DNA from: Hamiltosporidium tvaerminnensis
Taxonomy: Eukaryota; Microsporidia; Dubosqiidae
Length of the DNA stretch: 64,000 nt
Reading direction: 5' to 3'
Assembly (NCBI GenBank): GCA_022605425.2
Contig: CM061250.1
Location: 248,001 to 312,000 of the forward strand
Shown: in pieces, positions 36,340 through 47,834 of the stretch
Layout of the letters: each line of letters opens with the position of its first letter
How positions within the stretch are numbered: the stretch's first letter is position 1
Notes under the pieces: model-generated
The model's input: only the letters and a program-made list of their open reading frames with translations
Told to the model about the DNA's origin: nothing
Databases searched by the model: none
Made by a program: the position numbers and the translations under genes

Positions 36340-37005
36340 AACATGTTTAAGGATATTAACACCGTTCTAGGTTTAACATAGATAGCCTCCGTAAAAACTC
36401 ATCGGTATTCCTTAGATACCCTATTTCAAAGCCTTTTATCTAAAAAGTGATAAGAGGTTATTTAATAAAATAAAAAGCTAGAGGTGCAATTAATATCCGG
36501 TACGAACGACATTACAGTAGTCGGAATCCAAATTGGTTTACTGGGACAAAAGTATTACCATCTATCTATATTTAACAACCAGATAAGTTTCACCTAAGAT
36601 ATATCTTATGGAAGAACTAATTTTATACCTAAACACTGTAATAACATACTAACAAGTACAATATGATAATTAGCCTTCCTGATTCTCGAAGATATTTTTG
36701 TTGTATCTTTAGGCGTTAGGTTTTTTTAACTCGAGTGAGAAAGACTAGGTTTCCATGCTTATAAATATCAATTACCTATGAAAGCAATTATAGCTTCTAA
36801 ATTAGTACATAAAAAACTAAAAGTAAGTTTTTAAGAAAATTTTATCTCTTTGTTGACGTTCTTCTCCAACACAAATTACCATGAATCAAGCAAAAGTAGT
36901 GTTTTTCTATCATAAAGAGCATTGAAACAATGATTTTCCCACAAATTTCACATAATAATCGTAATCAGATAGTTCTAGACGTTTATCTTCTCTCTTTAAT
37001 GAATT
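36340..37005 (-). mobile_element. Decayed full-span copy of the 730-bp repeat
   Basis: Ordered, gapped similarity to the minus-oriented clean copy at 21859: GATATTAACACCGTTCTAGG, TCCTTAGATACC, CTCGAGTGAGAAAGACTAGG, TTCCATGCTT, ATTACCTATG and the 5'-end block near 36990. Heavily mutated, with no open frame. Confidence 0.7.
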
Positions 37006-37556
37006 ATTTTAATGTAAATATATGCTAATGACTTTTTCCTCTATCCTAAATTAAGCTTTAAAAAATTTAAAGTAATATAATACTACAGAGCTGCGTTATA
37101 TTTAATGAAATCTAAATGAAATTGCAATCTTAATTATGTGAAAAATTATGTTCCAAACTAATAATCGAAAGTTATAATAAAAAAATTTAGTATAAATACA
37201 TAAGATTCGTGACAATCATATCAAATAATCTCATATAACTAGTAGTTGATAAATTTTGTATAGAAAACAGTATAAAGAAGCTAGATATTGAAATTCAATA
37301 TAAATAAAAAGTTATAAGATATAAATGCAGCTGACAAATACTTAATTCGAAACATTTTCAAGGTTTTTGGAATAAGAAGTTTGAAAAGATTAAAAGTATT
37401 TTTAAATTTAAATAAGTCAAGAAACAAAGTTTATTTTCTCAAAAAAAGACTAAAATTTGTTTAATTTTTCAGAATACAATAAAATTAATTTATATTTTTA
37501 CAAAAATTTTAATTTTTTTTTATCAAAAAAAAATCTTAGAACTTTCATTTAACTAT

Positions 37557-37569
37557 ATGAAAACCACAG
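37557..37569 (+). repeat. 13-bp target-site duplication, left, of the R4-like LINE
   Basis: ATGAAAACCACAG, identical to 41380-41392. The length of 13 bases is the one reported for R4 elements. Confidence 0.8.
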
Positions 37570-37573
37570 GAAT

Positions 37574-38071
37574 ATGGGTAGAAAGAAAAATGTTAGCAGC
37601 GAAATATCGAAAAATACCAAAATAAAGGCTGCAAACGACGCTGATGAGGTGAAGAAGAGTGATAGTGAGGTACAAAAATGTAAGCTACACCCACCGGCGA
37701 TTTCCCTACCTTCCTCCTCCTACACAACAATAACACCTCCACCACCAAGCCAAACATGCAGTAAAATGCAAAATAGTGGGCTTGACACCTTACCTAACCC
37801 TAATGCACCAGTTCCCTTTTCGGTTGAAGTCTCTGCGTGCGAGCCATCGTACGACATGACAAGCCCCTGTACTCTAGCAATTCCGGAAGGTAACAGGCTA
37901 ATGGCATTGCGGACGATATTCGATTCCGTAACAGCCGACCCGAAGGAATGGCCTCGAATTGTTTTTTTTGCAGTACAGACAAGGTTTGAAAGAATGCAAG
38001 AAATGGCTGGACAGAGCTTCACAGGTACTATAATGAGAAATTCGGCTGCACTGAAACTCTCGAAGTGTTAA
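37574..38071 (+). pseudogene. LINE polyprotein, N-terminal segment
   Basis: 165 codons from the first ATG inside the element. Basic start (MGRKKN), then a Pro/Ser/Thr-rich stretch and a moderately conserved-looking segment WPRIVFFAVQTRFERMQEMAG. No DNA-binding zinc finger or Myb-like motif of the kind found at the N-terminus of R2 is visible. The frame is lost near 38050, where the next frame (38065 onwards) continues with a helical, charged region. Confidence 0.7.
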
Positions 38072-38967
38072 AAAAATTGGCACAAAGTGAGATGGGAAAG
38101 GAAGTAAAATCAGAAGAGAATGGAGAGCGACGTAGAATCGCTACTTGTCTCGCTGATTCATGCACCTTGACCGACACCACGGAGTACATAAACCTGAGAG
38201 ATAAATTCTTGAGTAAAATCAAAGAAATCTCGGAGAACGAAATTGGAAAAGTTGTGGTCCGAACTAGAAAACATCCAAATGAATTGGTTGATAGTAAAGT
38301 TCTGGATCTCATTAATCGAGTAGTCGGTGAATATGCAGGAGCTCATGTACCTGAGTCAATTACGGAAGCCGCGTATATCATGCAAGCTGCGCAGATATGC
38401 TATGACGAGGCAACACACAAAGAAAAGCCTAGATCCGCTTGGAAGGAAAACATAGAAAGATCAATTTCTAAGTTAATACTTTCCAAAGATCTTCTTGAGA
38501 AGGCTCGTAAGCAGGAAAAGCTCTCCACTTTGGAAACGAAGAGCCTTAAGAAAATCATGCAAGAGTTTAATTTAAACTTGAGCAGTGTAACTGATCTTTC
38601 TGAGGCTTTAGTTAAGAAGAATGAGTCTTTGAATGTGTACGAGAAAAAAATTACGATGCATGAAATTAGGAAGCAATTCCGAAAAGAGAATCGTATGTTT
38701 GAGCTTTTCCGAGGTCGATTTTATCGTGGGCTATCTGAGCGTGTAGAATCCGAGCATGTGGTCAGTCGTGATGAAATTGTGAGTTTTTGGTCTACAATAT
38801 GGAACAAAAATGATATAGAAGTTACGTATGATGCGTATTTCATATCCTTCGTGTCAGATTTGCAACAGACCACGTTTCCTTCACTTGATCAATTTGTAAA
38901 TATCATTAATTGGCTTCCTAATTGGAAAGCTGCTGGAATTGATGGTATTTACAATTTTTTTTATTAA
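38065..38967 (+). pseudogene. LINE polyprotein, pre-reverse-transcriptase segment
   Basis: 300 codons. The charged helical region ends in FWSTIWNKND and WLPNWKAAGIDGI, which is the family's block just before RT motif 1 (LPNWKAxGxDGI). It runs into the next frame at a run of T residues near 38950, so a single homopolymer difference separates the two segments. Confidence 0.8.
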
Positions 38968-39865
38968 GAAACTTACAACTCTTCACAAATATATTTATGA
39001 TATTGTGAAAGTTATATGTTTAGAAGGAACAACTCAAGCTGATTGGTTTTACTGCGGGCTTACGTATTTGATACCGAAAGGAATTCCACGAAGAGGCTCT
39101 GACTACAGGCCAATCACTTGTATGTCCAACCTCTATAAGTTAACGACAAAGTGTGTGACGAAAGTCGTTCAAATTGAAGTGGAAAGGCGAGGGTTGCTTG
39201 CAGAGAACCAATTAGGGGCGGTAAGAGGTGTGCAGGGAGCGAAAGAGCAGGCTCTACTGAATATTGCCTTAAATAAAGAGTATGGAAATAATCTTAAGGC
39301 AACATGGATTGATGTTAAAAAAGCTTATGATTCATTAGATCATGCTTATTTAACTCAATGCTTTGAAAACCATAATTTACCTGATTGGATCCTGAAATTT
39401 ATAAAGGTAATTATATCAAAATGGAAAATTGATATATCAGTAGGGCCTGAAAAAATCATGAGCAAGAAGATTGAGAGAAGGATTCTGCAAGGAGATAGTT
39501 TGTCACCATTGTTGTTTGTGTTGTGTATGGATCCATTAAGCCGAAAGCTTAATGAAAAATACACAAAAGTGACAGTACAAACAGATGCAGAATCCAATTC
39601 TACTAATCATCTTTTGTTTATTGATGATCTTAAGCTCTTTGCAAAAGACAGCTCCACATTGAGTGCTATGACAGACGAGGCAAAGGAATTTTTAGATGTG
39701 ATTGGCTTAGAGATTAACAAAGAGAAGTCAGCCACAAATGATACGTGTTGTAAAGATACTGCTACTGTTCTAGAAGGTGTTAGTGTTTACAAATATTTAG
39801 GAATAATAGAAGATAGCAGAGGAATTCCAACACGTAAATCATTTGAAGAAGTACAAAGCAACTGA
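38939..39865 (+). pseudogene. LINE reverse transcriptase domain
   Basis: 308 codons with the RT fingers and palm in order: LIPKGIPRRGSDYRPITCMS, LLAENQLGAVRG, ATWIDVKKAYDSLDH (motif A, Asp in WIDVKKAYDS), RRILQGDSLSPLLFVLCMDP (motif B), NHLLFIDDLKLFA (motif C at about 39617-39628) and GLEINKEKSA. FIDD in place of FADD, with DLKLF after it, is typical of the R4/Dong side of the clade. The frame breaks at 39863. Confidence 0.9.
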
Positions 39866-40379
39866 TAGTAAGAGTTGAAAGACTTTGTCAGACTAGATTA
39901 AACGCAAAAAAATTATTTTCTGCAATCAATCAACATGCGATATGGTTAATCAACTATCACATAGGAGTACTTCGACTTGAACCGGCTGACTTCTCTAAGT
40001 TAGATGATGCAGTGCGTGCGGTGTTGGTGAAGAATAAGATACATCTCCGCCTAGGATGTAAAGAGCGTTTATACCTTCCTAGAACAGAACTTGGAAGAGC
40101 CTACATAGTGTTGAGTTGCGAAGCGAACATATGCTTCTGCAACTCTTGGATTGTCTGGAAAAAAGTAAAGAAATATCAACTAGACGAGCAGCAATCCTAA
40201 GGGTGGAGAATAATAATAAAACCCATCTTGCACTAATAAAAGGCTTCTTAAAAGTAAAGTACAGGTTGGTAGAAGAAGTCACTAAGAAAAGTTTAGAAGA
40301 AGCTCAACTTTCAAAACTATATAACGAAATAGAAAAACGAAAACCACATTCAAAGTTATATAATGCAAGGAAAATGAGC

Positions 40380-41269
40380 TTGTGAATGTTAGTGACTCTT
40401 TAAGATGGTTAAAGAGAATAAATATTAGGCCACGAAATGAAGCTGTCTTCTGCTATATCTAGGATATAAATGTATTATGGGGTGCAGATATTATGTGTCA
40501 ACATTGTGGGAAGTCTGGTAAGACTGTAGATCATCTAGCAACTAGATGTGAAAAAATGCTAGGCCATGACTATACCAGACGGCATAATGAAGTGGTTAGA
40601 TGCCTACACCTACTTCTCTTAAATAGATATAAGTTTAAGTCTTCAAAATGAATAAGGAGTCACTCAGTTCAAGAAATTCTTGATAATGAGTATGCGGAGA
40701 TAAGAGTGGACACCAGAATTAAAATTGATGTTAAAATTCGGAATAACAGACCGGACATATTTATTTTAGATAAGAAGAAGAATAAGATAACACTCATTGA
40801 AGTAGGAATCACTTCCCAAGATTCACTTTAAATAGTTGAAACTGAAAAACTTAGGAAGTATGACCTGCTAGCCAATGATTTGGGTCTTATTTATAGGTGT
40901 AGTGTTGAGATAATCTCTTATGAGATGACCTGGGACGGTATTGTGACAAAATACCATAAATCTCATCTTAAAAGACTAGAAATACCCATGAATGTAGAGG
41001 CATACATTCAGTCTATAGTACTTAAGAAAACAGTCGAAACAATTTCCTTTGATCGACGAAAAGGACTTGAGTCAGGACTAAATGCCGAAGAGAGCTGGGA
41101 GAGAGCGTCAATGGGTGTTATTATGAGATCAGAGATGCATGAGGAACCAACACCCCCTTTAAAAGAAGCGAAAAGAGAGGAAGATGGTGTTAAAATTTTA
41201 AAACCAAAAAATAATACACCCCTTATTTCACAAGGAGGAACCACTTTGGAGGAACCGAACAATAAATAA
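40380..41269 (+). pseudogene. LINE zinc knuckle and restriction-like endonuclease, disrupted
   Basis: CQHC, GKTVDHLATRCEK and GHDYTRRHNEV form the knuckle; RPDIFILDKKKNKITLIEVG is the endonuclease core. Stops near 40460, 40650 and 40830 interrupt it. The last 129 codons (40880-41269) are open and end in a Glu/Pro/Lys-rich tail. The copy at 1673-2188 is more intact over the knuckle and endonuclease than this one, so the two have decayed independently. Confidence 0.8.
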
Positions 41270-41379
41270 CATAAATGAAGAGTCGGATTTGGAAGAAGAG
41301 ACAATAGTGGTTAAAGAGGTAGAAGAAAACATATAAAAATGTTAAAAATATTTTAACCCTTAATTTTATTAAATAAAAA

Positions 41380-41392
41380 ATGAAAACCACAG
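41380..41392 (+). repeat. 13-bp target-site duplication, right, of the R4-like LINE
   Basis: ATGAAAACCACAG, partner of 37557-37569, directly after the A-rich tail. Confidence 0.8.
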
Positions 41393-41732
41393 TAAATATT
41401 TTTTAAAATATTTTTATAAAATATATATCGATAAAGCCCTTATACCGAGAGTAAAGTAGCATTCGGTAGTTAGAAAAACAACTCTATGTTCTTTTATCTA
41501 TATTTTTACATGTAGATTCAATATTTCTGCTTGGATAATAATATGCCTTTTTACTGATATTTTAGATCTTTACACATCAGTATGAATGTGTCTGATTTAC
41601 TAAATACTTTATATATTTTACTATTGTTCTAATAGCTTTCATCTTGCCAGAAATATGTTTCATTTCTTAATTTATTTCTTTAAAATTTTTTCTTTAATTG
41701 TGTTTGGATTAGATTGTTTATAATAATATATT

Positions 41733-41747
41733 TTTATTAAGAAACCA
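41733..41747 (+). repeat. 15-bp target-site duplication, left, of the 730-bp repeat
   Basis: TTTATTAAGAAACCA, identical to 42479-42493. Confidence 0.85.
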
Positions 41748-42478
41748 GTGGAGGGAGGATAACCACATAAAAAACTTTCTGCTTGGCAATGAGTGTGTGA
41801 AAATGGTTTGTGATCATTGTTTGGATTTTTGGTGGGAATAAAACCACACTACATCTTCGGTTGTTCCAGGGAGTTGTTATGAAGAGGAGAGGTCTACGAA
41901 ATGAAGAAACTTTTTCTACAAATTTATTTGTAGTTTTTTATGTAACCAGATTGCAGACTGCAGCTGAATATGTAGGTAATTGCCATGTAAAAACATGGAA
42001 ACCTAGCCTTGCTCACTCGGGTTAGAAGACTTAGCGCCTGGGAGATATAAAATAAAAAACCATTTAAAGCCGGGAGAGCTAAGTAGCAGGTTATACCTGT
42101 TGGTATGACATTGCACTGTCTAGGGCGACCCCATGTAATTCTCTGAAATATATCTTAGCTAGAAGTTTATTGGGTTCGGAAAGTATGGAGTAAGTGGGAA
42201 TGCTGCATAGTCTTGGGGGAGCTCAGGGGGGGCTTCGGCCTTCGATCACACTCCATGCAACGGACATTAACGAACTCCGGGCAACTGCCTCGCCTAGTAA
42301 TTAGGTTCTACACACCTGGTAAACGAAAGGCTTTGGGACGTAGGTATCACAGGGGTTACTGATGGAGTTTTGGGGTAGCAGTTATTTATGATAAACCTAG
42401 AACTGCGTTAATGTCATGAAAACAAATATAACACTTGCCACTGTTTTAAAAAAGATGTGATACTTTTAAATAAAGTGA
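41748..42478 (+). mobile_element. 730-bp SINE-like interspersed repeat, clean copy with 15-bp target duplication
   Basis: 731 bases from GTGGAGGGAGGATAACC to the tail TTTTAAATAAAGTGA, flanked by perfect 15-base direct repeats. It has no terminal inverted repeats and no protein of transposase or polymerase type. It carries a 71-codon frame (41810-42025) whose last ~50 codons are shared with the copy at 22 kb. The 3' tail resembles that of the R4-like LINE, so LINE machinery may have moved it. Confidence 0.88.
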
Positions 42479-42493
42479 TTTATTAAGAAACCA
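42479..42493 (+). repeat. 15-bp target-site duplication, right, of the 730-bp repeat
   Basis: TTTATTAAGAAACCA, partner of 41733-41747. Confidence 0.85.
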
Positions 42494-42509
42494 AATTTCA
42501 ATTTAATAA

Positions 42510-43060
42510 AAATCACATCTTTTTTTAGAAAACGTTGCCTTTCTGTTTTTTTTTTCATGATTTTAACGCTTTTTCGGTTAAACTTAGATAAGTTGACTTA
42601 CAACTCAATATCCATATTCTCTAAGATACCTCAATTCTAAGTTTTTACTACTAAGAATTAGAGGCTTTTTAATGACTCCGAGGGTTGTCCGAAATGTGTC
42701 TATATTGTTGCTTATATTGTGATTGAAAGTCGAAACCAAGCTTGAACATATAATAATCTAGGTAAGATATATTTCGGGAATTAGGTGAAGTCTATATGAC
42801 CGTAGCAATCATAGCGGGTGTAGTATTATTCTAATAGCTTTTCTGACTTTCCAACAATTATTTTTACATTCCATGCTTTAGGTTTCATCGCTCGAGTGAG
42901 CGAGGCTGGGTATAATGCTTCATTATGGCAATTATTTCGGTTTAATAATCAGTAACAATATAAAGCACACAAAGGCAATTAAGCAAGATTTGTAATTATT
43001 TCCAACATTTGCACATCATTTCCTTCTTATATCAATTCAAATCATACAACCGAAAATCCA
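42510..43060 (-). mobile_element. Decayed 730-bp repeat in opposite orientation next to the clean copy
   Basis: Ordered matches in minus orientation: CATGATTTTAACGC near 42557, CTCGAGTGAGCGAGGCTGGG near 42892, AATGCTTCATTATGGCAATT and CAAGATTTGTAATTATTTCC. It begins ~17 bases after the target duplication of the clean copy, so the younger element landed at the edge of an older one, giving a tail-to-tail pair. Confidence 0.65.
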
Positions 43061-46000
43061 AAAAAAATATTTTTAATAAACCTGGCTTGAATTATTACCA
43101 AGGAGTAGCTTTCGTATGTTTTTTATCTCAAATATTATAGTTAAATAATTAAATTTCAATAAAAAAATATTCGAGAATAAGTCATATTATCAAGTAAATT
43201 AAATTATAAACTTCTGTAATTGGTAAAATTAAAAAAATAGCGAAGTTTAAAAAAACACAGGGTTTTCATGTAGATCCGGAATTATTCGCTAGGAATAGTT
43301 CAAAAAATAGGAATATAGTTATATTCAAAAGAAAATTTATTTATTTCTATCATATTTAAGAGAATAGTATTGACTTACGCAACTTTATAAACTAAAATTT
43401 AGAAATAAAGTCATACTTTAGAAATCATTTAACCATGAAGAAAACTCCAAAATATAGTATATTCTCACCTTTAAATTAACATAATTTCATTTTTATAGGT
43501 AAGAAAATCTTGTTTTAGGAAAATCTACGCAGTAAAAATATATTTAATCGAAATACAAGGATCTGTACACATGGTTTTGATTTTTAAATTATACGGCCTT
43601 AATTCATTATCCCAATGTCTTTTTAACCTCTAGAAGGTGAGCATAGAATTATATATTTTCCTTAATTTTTAAAAAATAATTAAGTTGTGGTTCTTTTCAT
43701 GGCTTAATTAAATCAGTTTAAAATAATGTTCTACGAATTTTTTATTTTTATTTAAATAAACATAAGAATGATCAAGCGTTCAAATTAATATATTTAAACC
43801 GAAGAAACAGAAGTATAAATAAAATCTTAATTATAAGCATAAAAAATTATTTAGGCTCTTCTTAGTGTAATTAATCTATCATACATCAATTTCTTAACAC
43901 TATACAAGATTTTTTCAAATTGAGTCATACACAAGTGTTTAGACAAATAAGAGGGCATAATAATAGAGAAGTACACCAATAACAATATAATGTTTAAAAT
44001 GAGTATCTCAAAGCCGAAAAATCTGTATATTTTCACCCATTTTCTCCTGATGTGATCTATATTGACTTATTTGGCAGTAAAAATATGATAATCAATTAAT
44101 GTTATTCTATTTGCCACATATAAACAAAAATATACGCAAGTTTTAAATAAAATTCTCTTCTTAAAAGAAAAATTTGTTTGATATGAAAAATTTTAGAAGT
44201 CTAGAGTGCAAAACCTGCTTTCACATTTATTATTTAATTATTGGTTTTTAAAAGCTCCTTTCCGAACATTTTACTTTAAATAACGTAGTTACTTTATAAG
44301 AAGCACTTTTAGATTCTTATGAGACACTAATACTTGAAGAATCCCCGTAATCATACGTATACCTAAGGACTGTCGAGCCATTTATTTTGGTTTAAAAGTA
44401 TTGTTAAAGTTAAGCGAAAGTCTATTAGATGTAGGAAATCCAAAATCCAATATCCAGAAGATCTGGAAGACATAAACAAGCCATATCTATAAAAATATAA
44501 AAAAACTTCAAAAATGTAAATCCAACGGAAAGGATAAATATTGAATTTAAATTTGAGATAATAAAACAACAATAAAAAACCTCGACTAACAAATTTTGAT
44601 TTAAGCCAGAGATAGAAGAAGAAAAAGACCAAATAAATTATTCATAACAAAAACATATTATAGCATATAAAATACCTTTAAATACTTCAAGATTGTATCA
44701 AAAGCGAATCTTACATTTTATTCATTATTTACTTGTATATAACAGAAAAAAAAACAAAATAAAATATATTTAGAGAAACCGGAATTATTAGTAAGGTAAG
44801 AAGCCTATCATGCTACTTTTCTAGCGTTTTATCTACCCAAGATGCATATAAAAGTTTTTTTAACTCAAAGTGACAGGTTGTAAATATACACAAAAATATT
44901 TCAGAATATCATCTTCAAAGTTTATTCCGAATTTAAGTCTAAATTTTCTTTGTGTTTTCAAATTTATTTGCAACGATAATAAGATATTGAGTCAATATCC
45001 TTATTAAATTCTAAAATTACGTTATTTAAAAATAATATTTGGTATTTTAAATGTATCGCTGTATAAGAACCACACATTATTCTATTAGAATATTCATTTT
45101 ATAGTATTCTAAGTCCTTTCAAACAACACTAGTTAGATAGAATATTTCCATATATTTTCATTTCTACATTGCGAGAACCATCCAAGTCTTTAAATACGAT
45201 TTCAACACTAACAAATACATTTTTACTTCATTTTCCGCGTAAGAATATATAAATCTCAATTTCTGTGTTAATATCATTTAATAAAACATATTCACTACTT
45301 TAGTGCTTTTTAATGAAATAATTCCTGGTATTCAATATATTTATATTAAAAATATCCTATAAAGTACGAATAAAGTGGATAAAACATATGTTTTTGTATT
45401 TGTCAGGATATTTTATTTATTGAAAACTTTTTTCTAATGAAAAAATCTATTCAAGCGCAGACTATTTCGTTGCTGTTTTAAAGTTCCGTTAAATCAGTAA
45501 GTATACAAAATTAAATTTTTATTTAATTATTTTACGAATTATAATATTTAGTTTCAGTATATCTTATAGAAGTATTTATTTAGCTGTTTACTTGCAAATT
45601 TATTTTTTTTTGGATTCAATATCATGTGATTATATATTTGACCGTAGCGGAATAATTTTTACTTTCTAATTTCAATTTTATTTGGTTTTCAAATCTTATT
45701 TTATATCAAATATTACAATCGTTTTAATTTTAGGCAGAAAAATCTTAGATTTGTTTCATCTCTTTAATTTAATCTAGCTTAATTTTTACAAAGATCATTG
45801 TATAATAAGCCAAACGGGCTTTAATAGTTTCAACTCTTAATACCACGAAAAATAATTGCATTTCAAAACTATATTTAGATTCTCTAACGTAGAAACTCAT
45901 ATTTAAATTTATATATATTTAAAGACTTATGATTTACATATTTATGTAATAACAGTATTTTTTAATATTTCATACATTGTACGTTCATATTCTTAAATTG

Positions 46001-47834
46001 CTTTCAATTAATTCGATTTTTGTTCACAAATAAGGATCAGATCATTTTAAATATAATTGTTTAACTTCAATTGTATAAATTTCTATAACTCGGTAATATA
46101 AGGATATACTTACAGTTTACCTAAAAATTCTTTTTATTCTATTAATTTTACAATATTTTTTTTATACCTGATTATAAATCAGCCAAATTTAATAGTTTTT
46201 CGTATCAAATTTTACTTTCAAAAAACTTTTAACAAAAATAAATTCTATGATCTTATTTGATTTGTACTAAATACACGTTGCTGCTATTTACTCTTTTATA
46301 TTTCGATCTGTAAGTATCAATATGGAATCCGTATCTAATTTCTTAATATATAAGATATTAATATTTCTAAATGAATCTGAAATTACTTTTTAATATCATA
46401 AAAGTAAATCAATAACAGTGTAAACCGTTCTAATATGATTTTAATTTGTAAAAATTCATTTTTTTCTAATTTTGAATTTATATTTAAAATTGTGGTATTA
46501 TATTTACTTAAAGATTAAAATTTGAATTATATATACTCACATAATATTTTATTATAGATTATAAAAGAGGATATATATTATGTAGGCATTTGACTTATTA
46601 TTTGGGTTTACAAATCCCTTACATTGCCGTTTTATATATAATCTTAACCTAATCTCGTAAAATAACAAAAAAATATAGAACAACCATTTTTTTAAATACT
46701 TTAAACATAATTTATGACTTACATATGGCTGATTTTTATAGTTTAGAAGATAAAATTTGATATAAATAGTAAATATGCTTAGTTTGGTTGTTAAAAGAAG
46801 CTACTCTCACAAAGTTTTTATATTACACTGATCATTTAACAAATCGGTTGCATTATGGAGTTATAACCTTTCTCTAAAATTTAAACCAATTTTATCGGGA
46901 ATTTCTACTTCGCACGATTATTCTGCTCTAATTCATACAGAAATGAAATTTTAATATTATATTTGTATTGAAACTTGTTTCTTTGTAGTCTGTTAAATAA
47001 ATAAAATTAATTTTAATTGTAAACAACTCAAACTAGAAACCTTAAAATCCCTATTATGCATAAAAGCATTTCACGTTTGGTACAAATCTCTTGTGCTAAG
47101 TCATTTGTTTCTATCGTTTAATCAAATTAATTTTTATAAATCGCAGAGAATCTTAAAAATTCATGATTTTTTTTAATTTCTCTTTTACGTTTCAAAAAAG
47201 TATTTTTGTCTATCACGATTAAAATTTATGTCTTGTGGCACATTTTTATTTTATGTAAAAATTTTTCAGAATCGTTTGTACTAAATTTCTATCACAAATA
47301 CACAAAGCATCGAATATAATTCCAAGTTTAATCTCCATTAATACTATCTAATCTAACTTGAATCTAAAATTAATTAATTATCAAATATAATTTATCAGTA
47401 AAAAATTAGTTTCATAAATATTAGTTTTTTATATTTATTTCTATATATTTTTTATCAGTCAAGCAAAAATTTGGAAAAATAAAAAATATTTACTAAATAC
47501 CAAACATATGTACGTTTAATATATAATTTAGTTAAGAAATTGCTTTAATGTATAAAATTCATAAATTTTATAAGAAATAATCAAACGGAATTAAGAAAAT
47601 ATATCAAACTAAAAAATAAATAAGACTTAGTTTTAAATCTTAAAAAACCGTGTCATTTAAAAAATAATACTCCTATTTTTAGTAATTTCTAAATTTTAAA
47701 CCTAGGGATTGATAGTAGAATACTTAATTAAACGTTTTTAAAGTAAGAAATATAAACAATTTTAGATTTCTAAATTTTACAAAAAAAAAACACTAAAATT
47801 GAAATACTTGAAAAAAATGTAAAAATATTTTCAT
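43061..47834. other. 4.8-kb AT-rich spacer, no gene seen
   Basis: The longest featureless stretch of the window. Frames at 43851-44036 and 44363-44632 are 61 and 89 codons long, have AT-biased residue content and no motif. No tRNA, rRNA or clear copy of the repeat families was found. It may hold regulatory or structural DNA that cannot be read from sequence alone. Confidence 0.45.

Larger units (their letters stand above)
37570..41379 (+). mobile_element. R4/R2-clade non-LTR retrotransposon, nearly complete but inactivated
   Basis: 3810 bases between perfect 13-base target duplications, clearly richer in G+C than the flanks. Coding order is an N-terminal region, a reverse transcriptase with a FIDD active site, a CCHC knuckle, then a restriction-like endonuclease. 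This single-ORF, C-terminal-endonuclease layout defines the R2/R4 type. The 3' end is TTTTATTAAATAAAAA. The first ATG lies only 4 bases inside the 5' boundary. Frameshifts near 38050, 38950 and 39860 and stops near 40380 and 40460 inactivate it. The same family supplied the fragments at 1570, 6352, 17410, 22990, 32510 and 57120. Confidence 0.9.

Noticed and set aside
37720-38346. Several 60-100 codon minus-strand frames in the LINE
   Set aside because: Antisense shadows of the LINE polyprotein; no motifs of their own.
44363-44632. 89-codon minus-strand frame
   Set aside because: Phe/Tyr/Leu-rich random-like sequence with no homology to anything else in the window.
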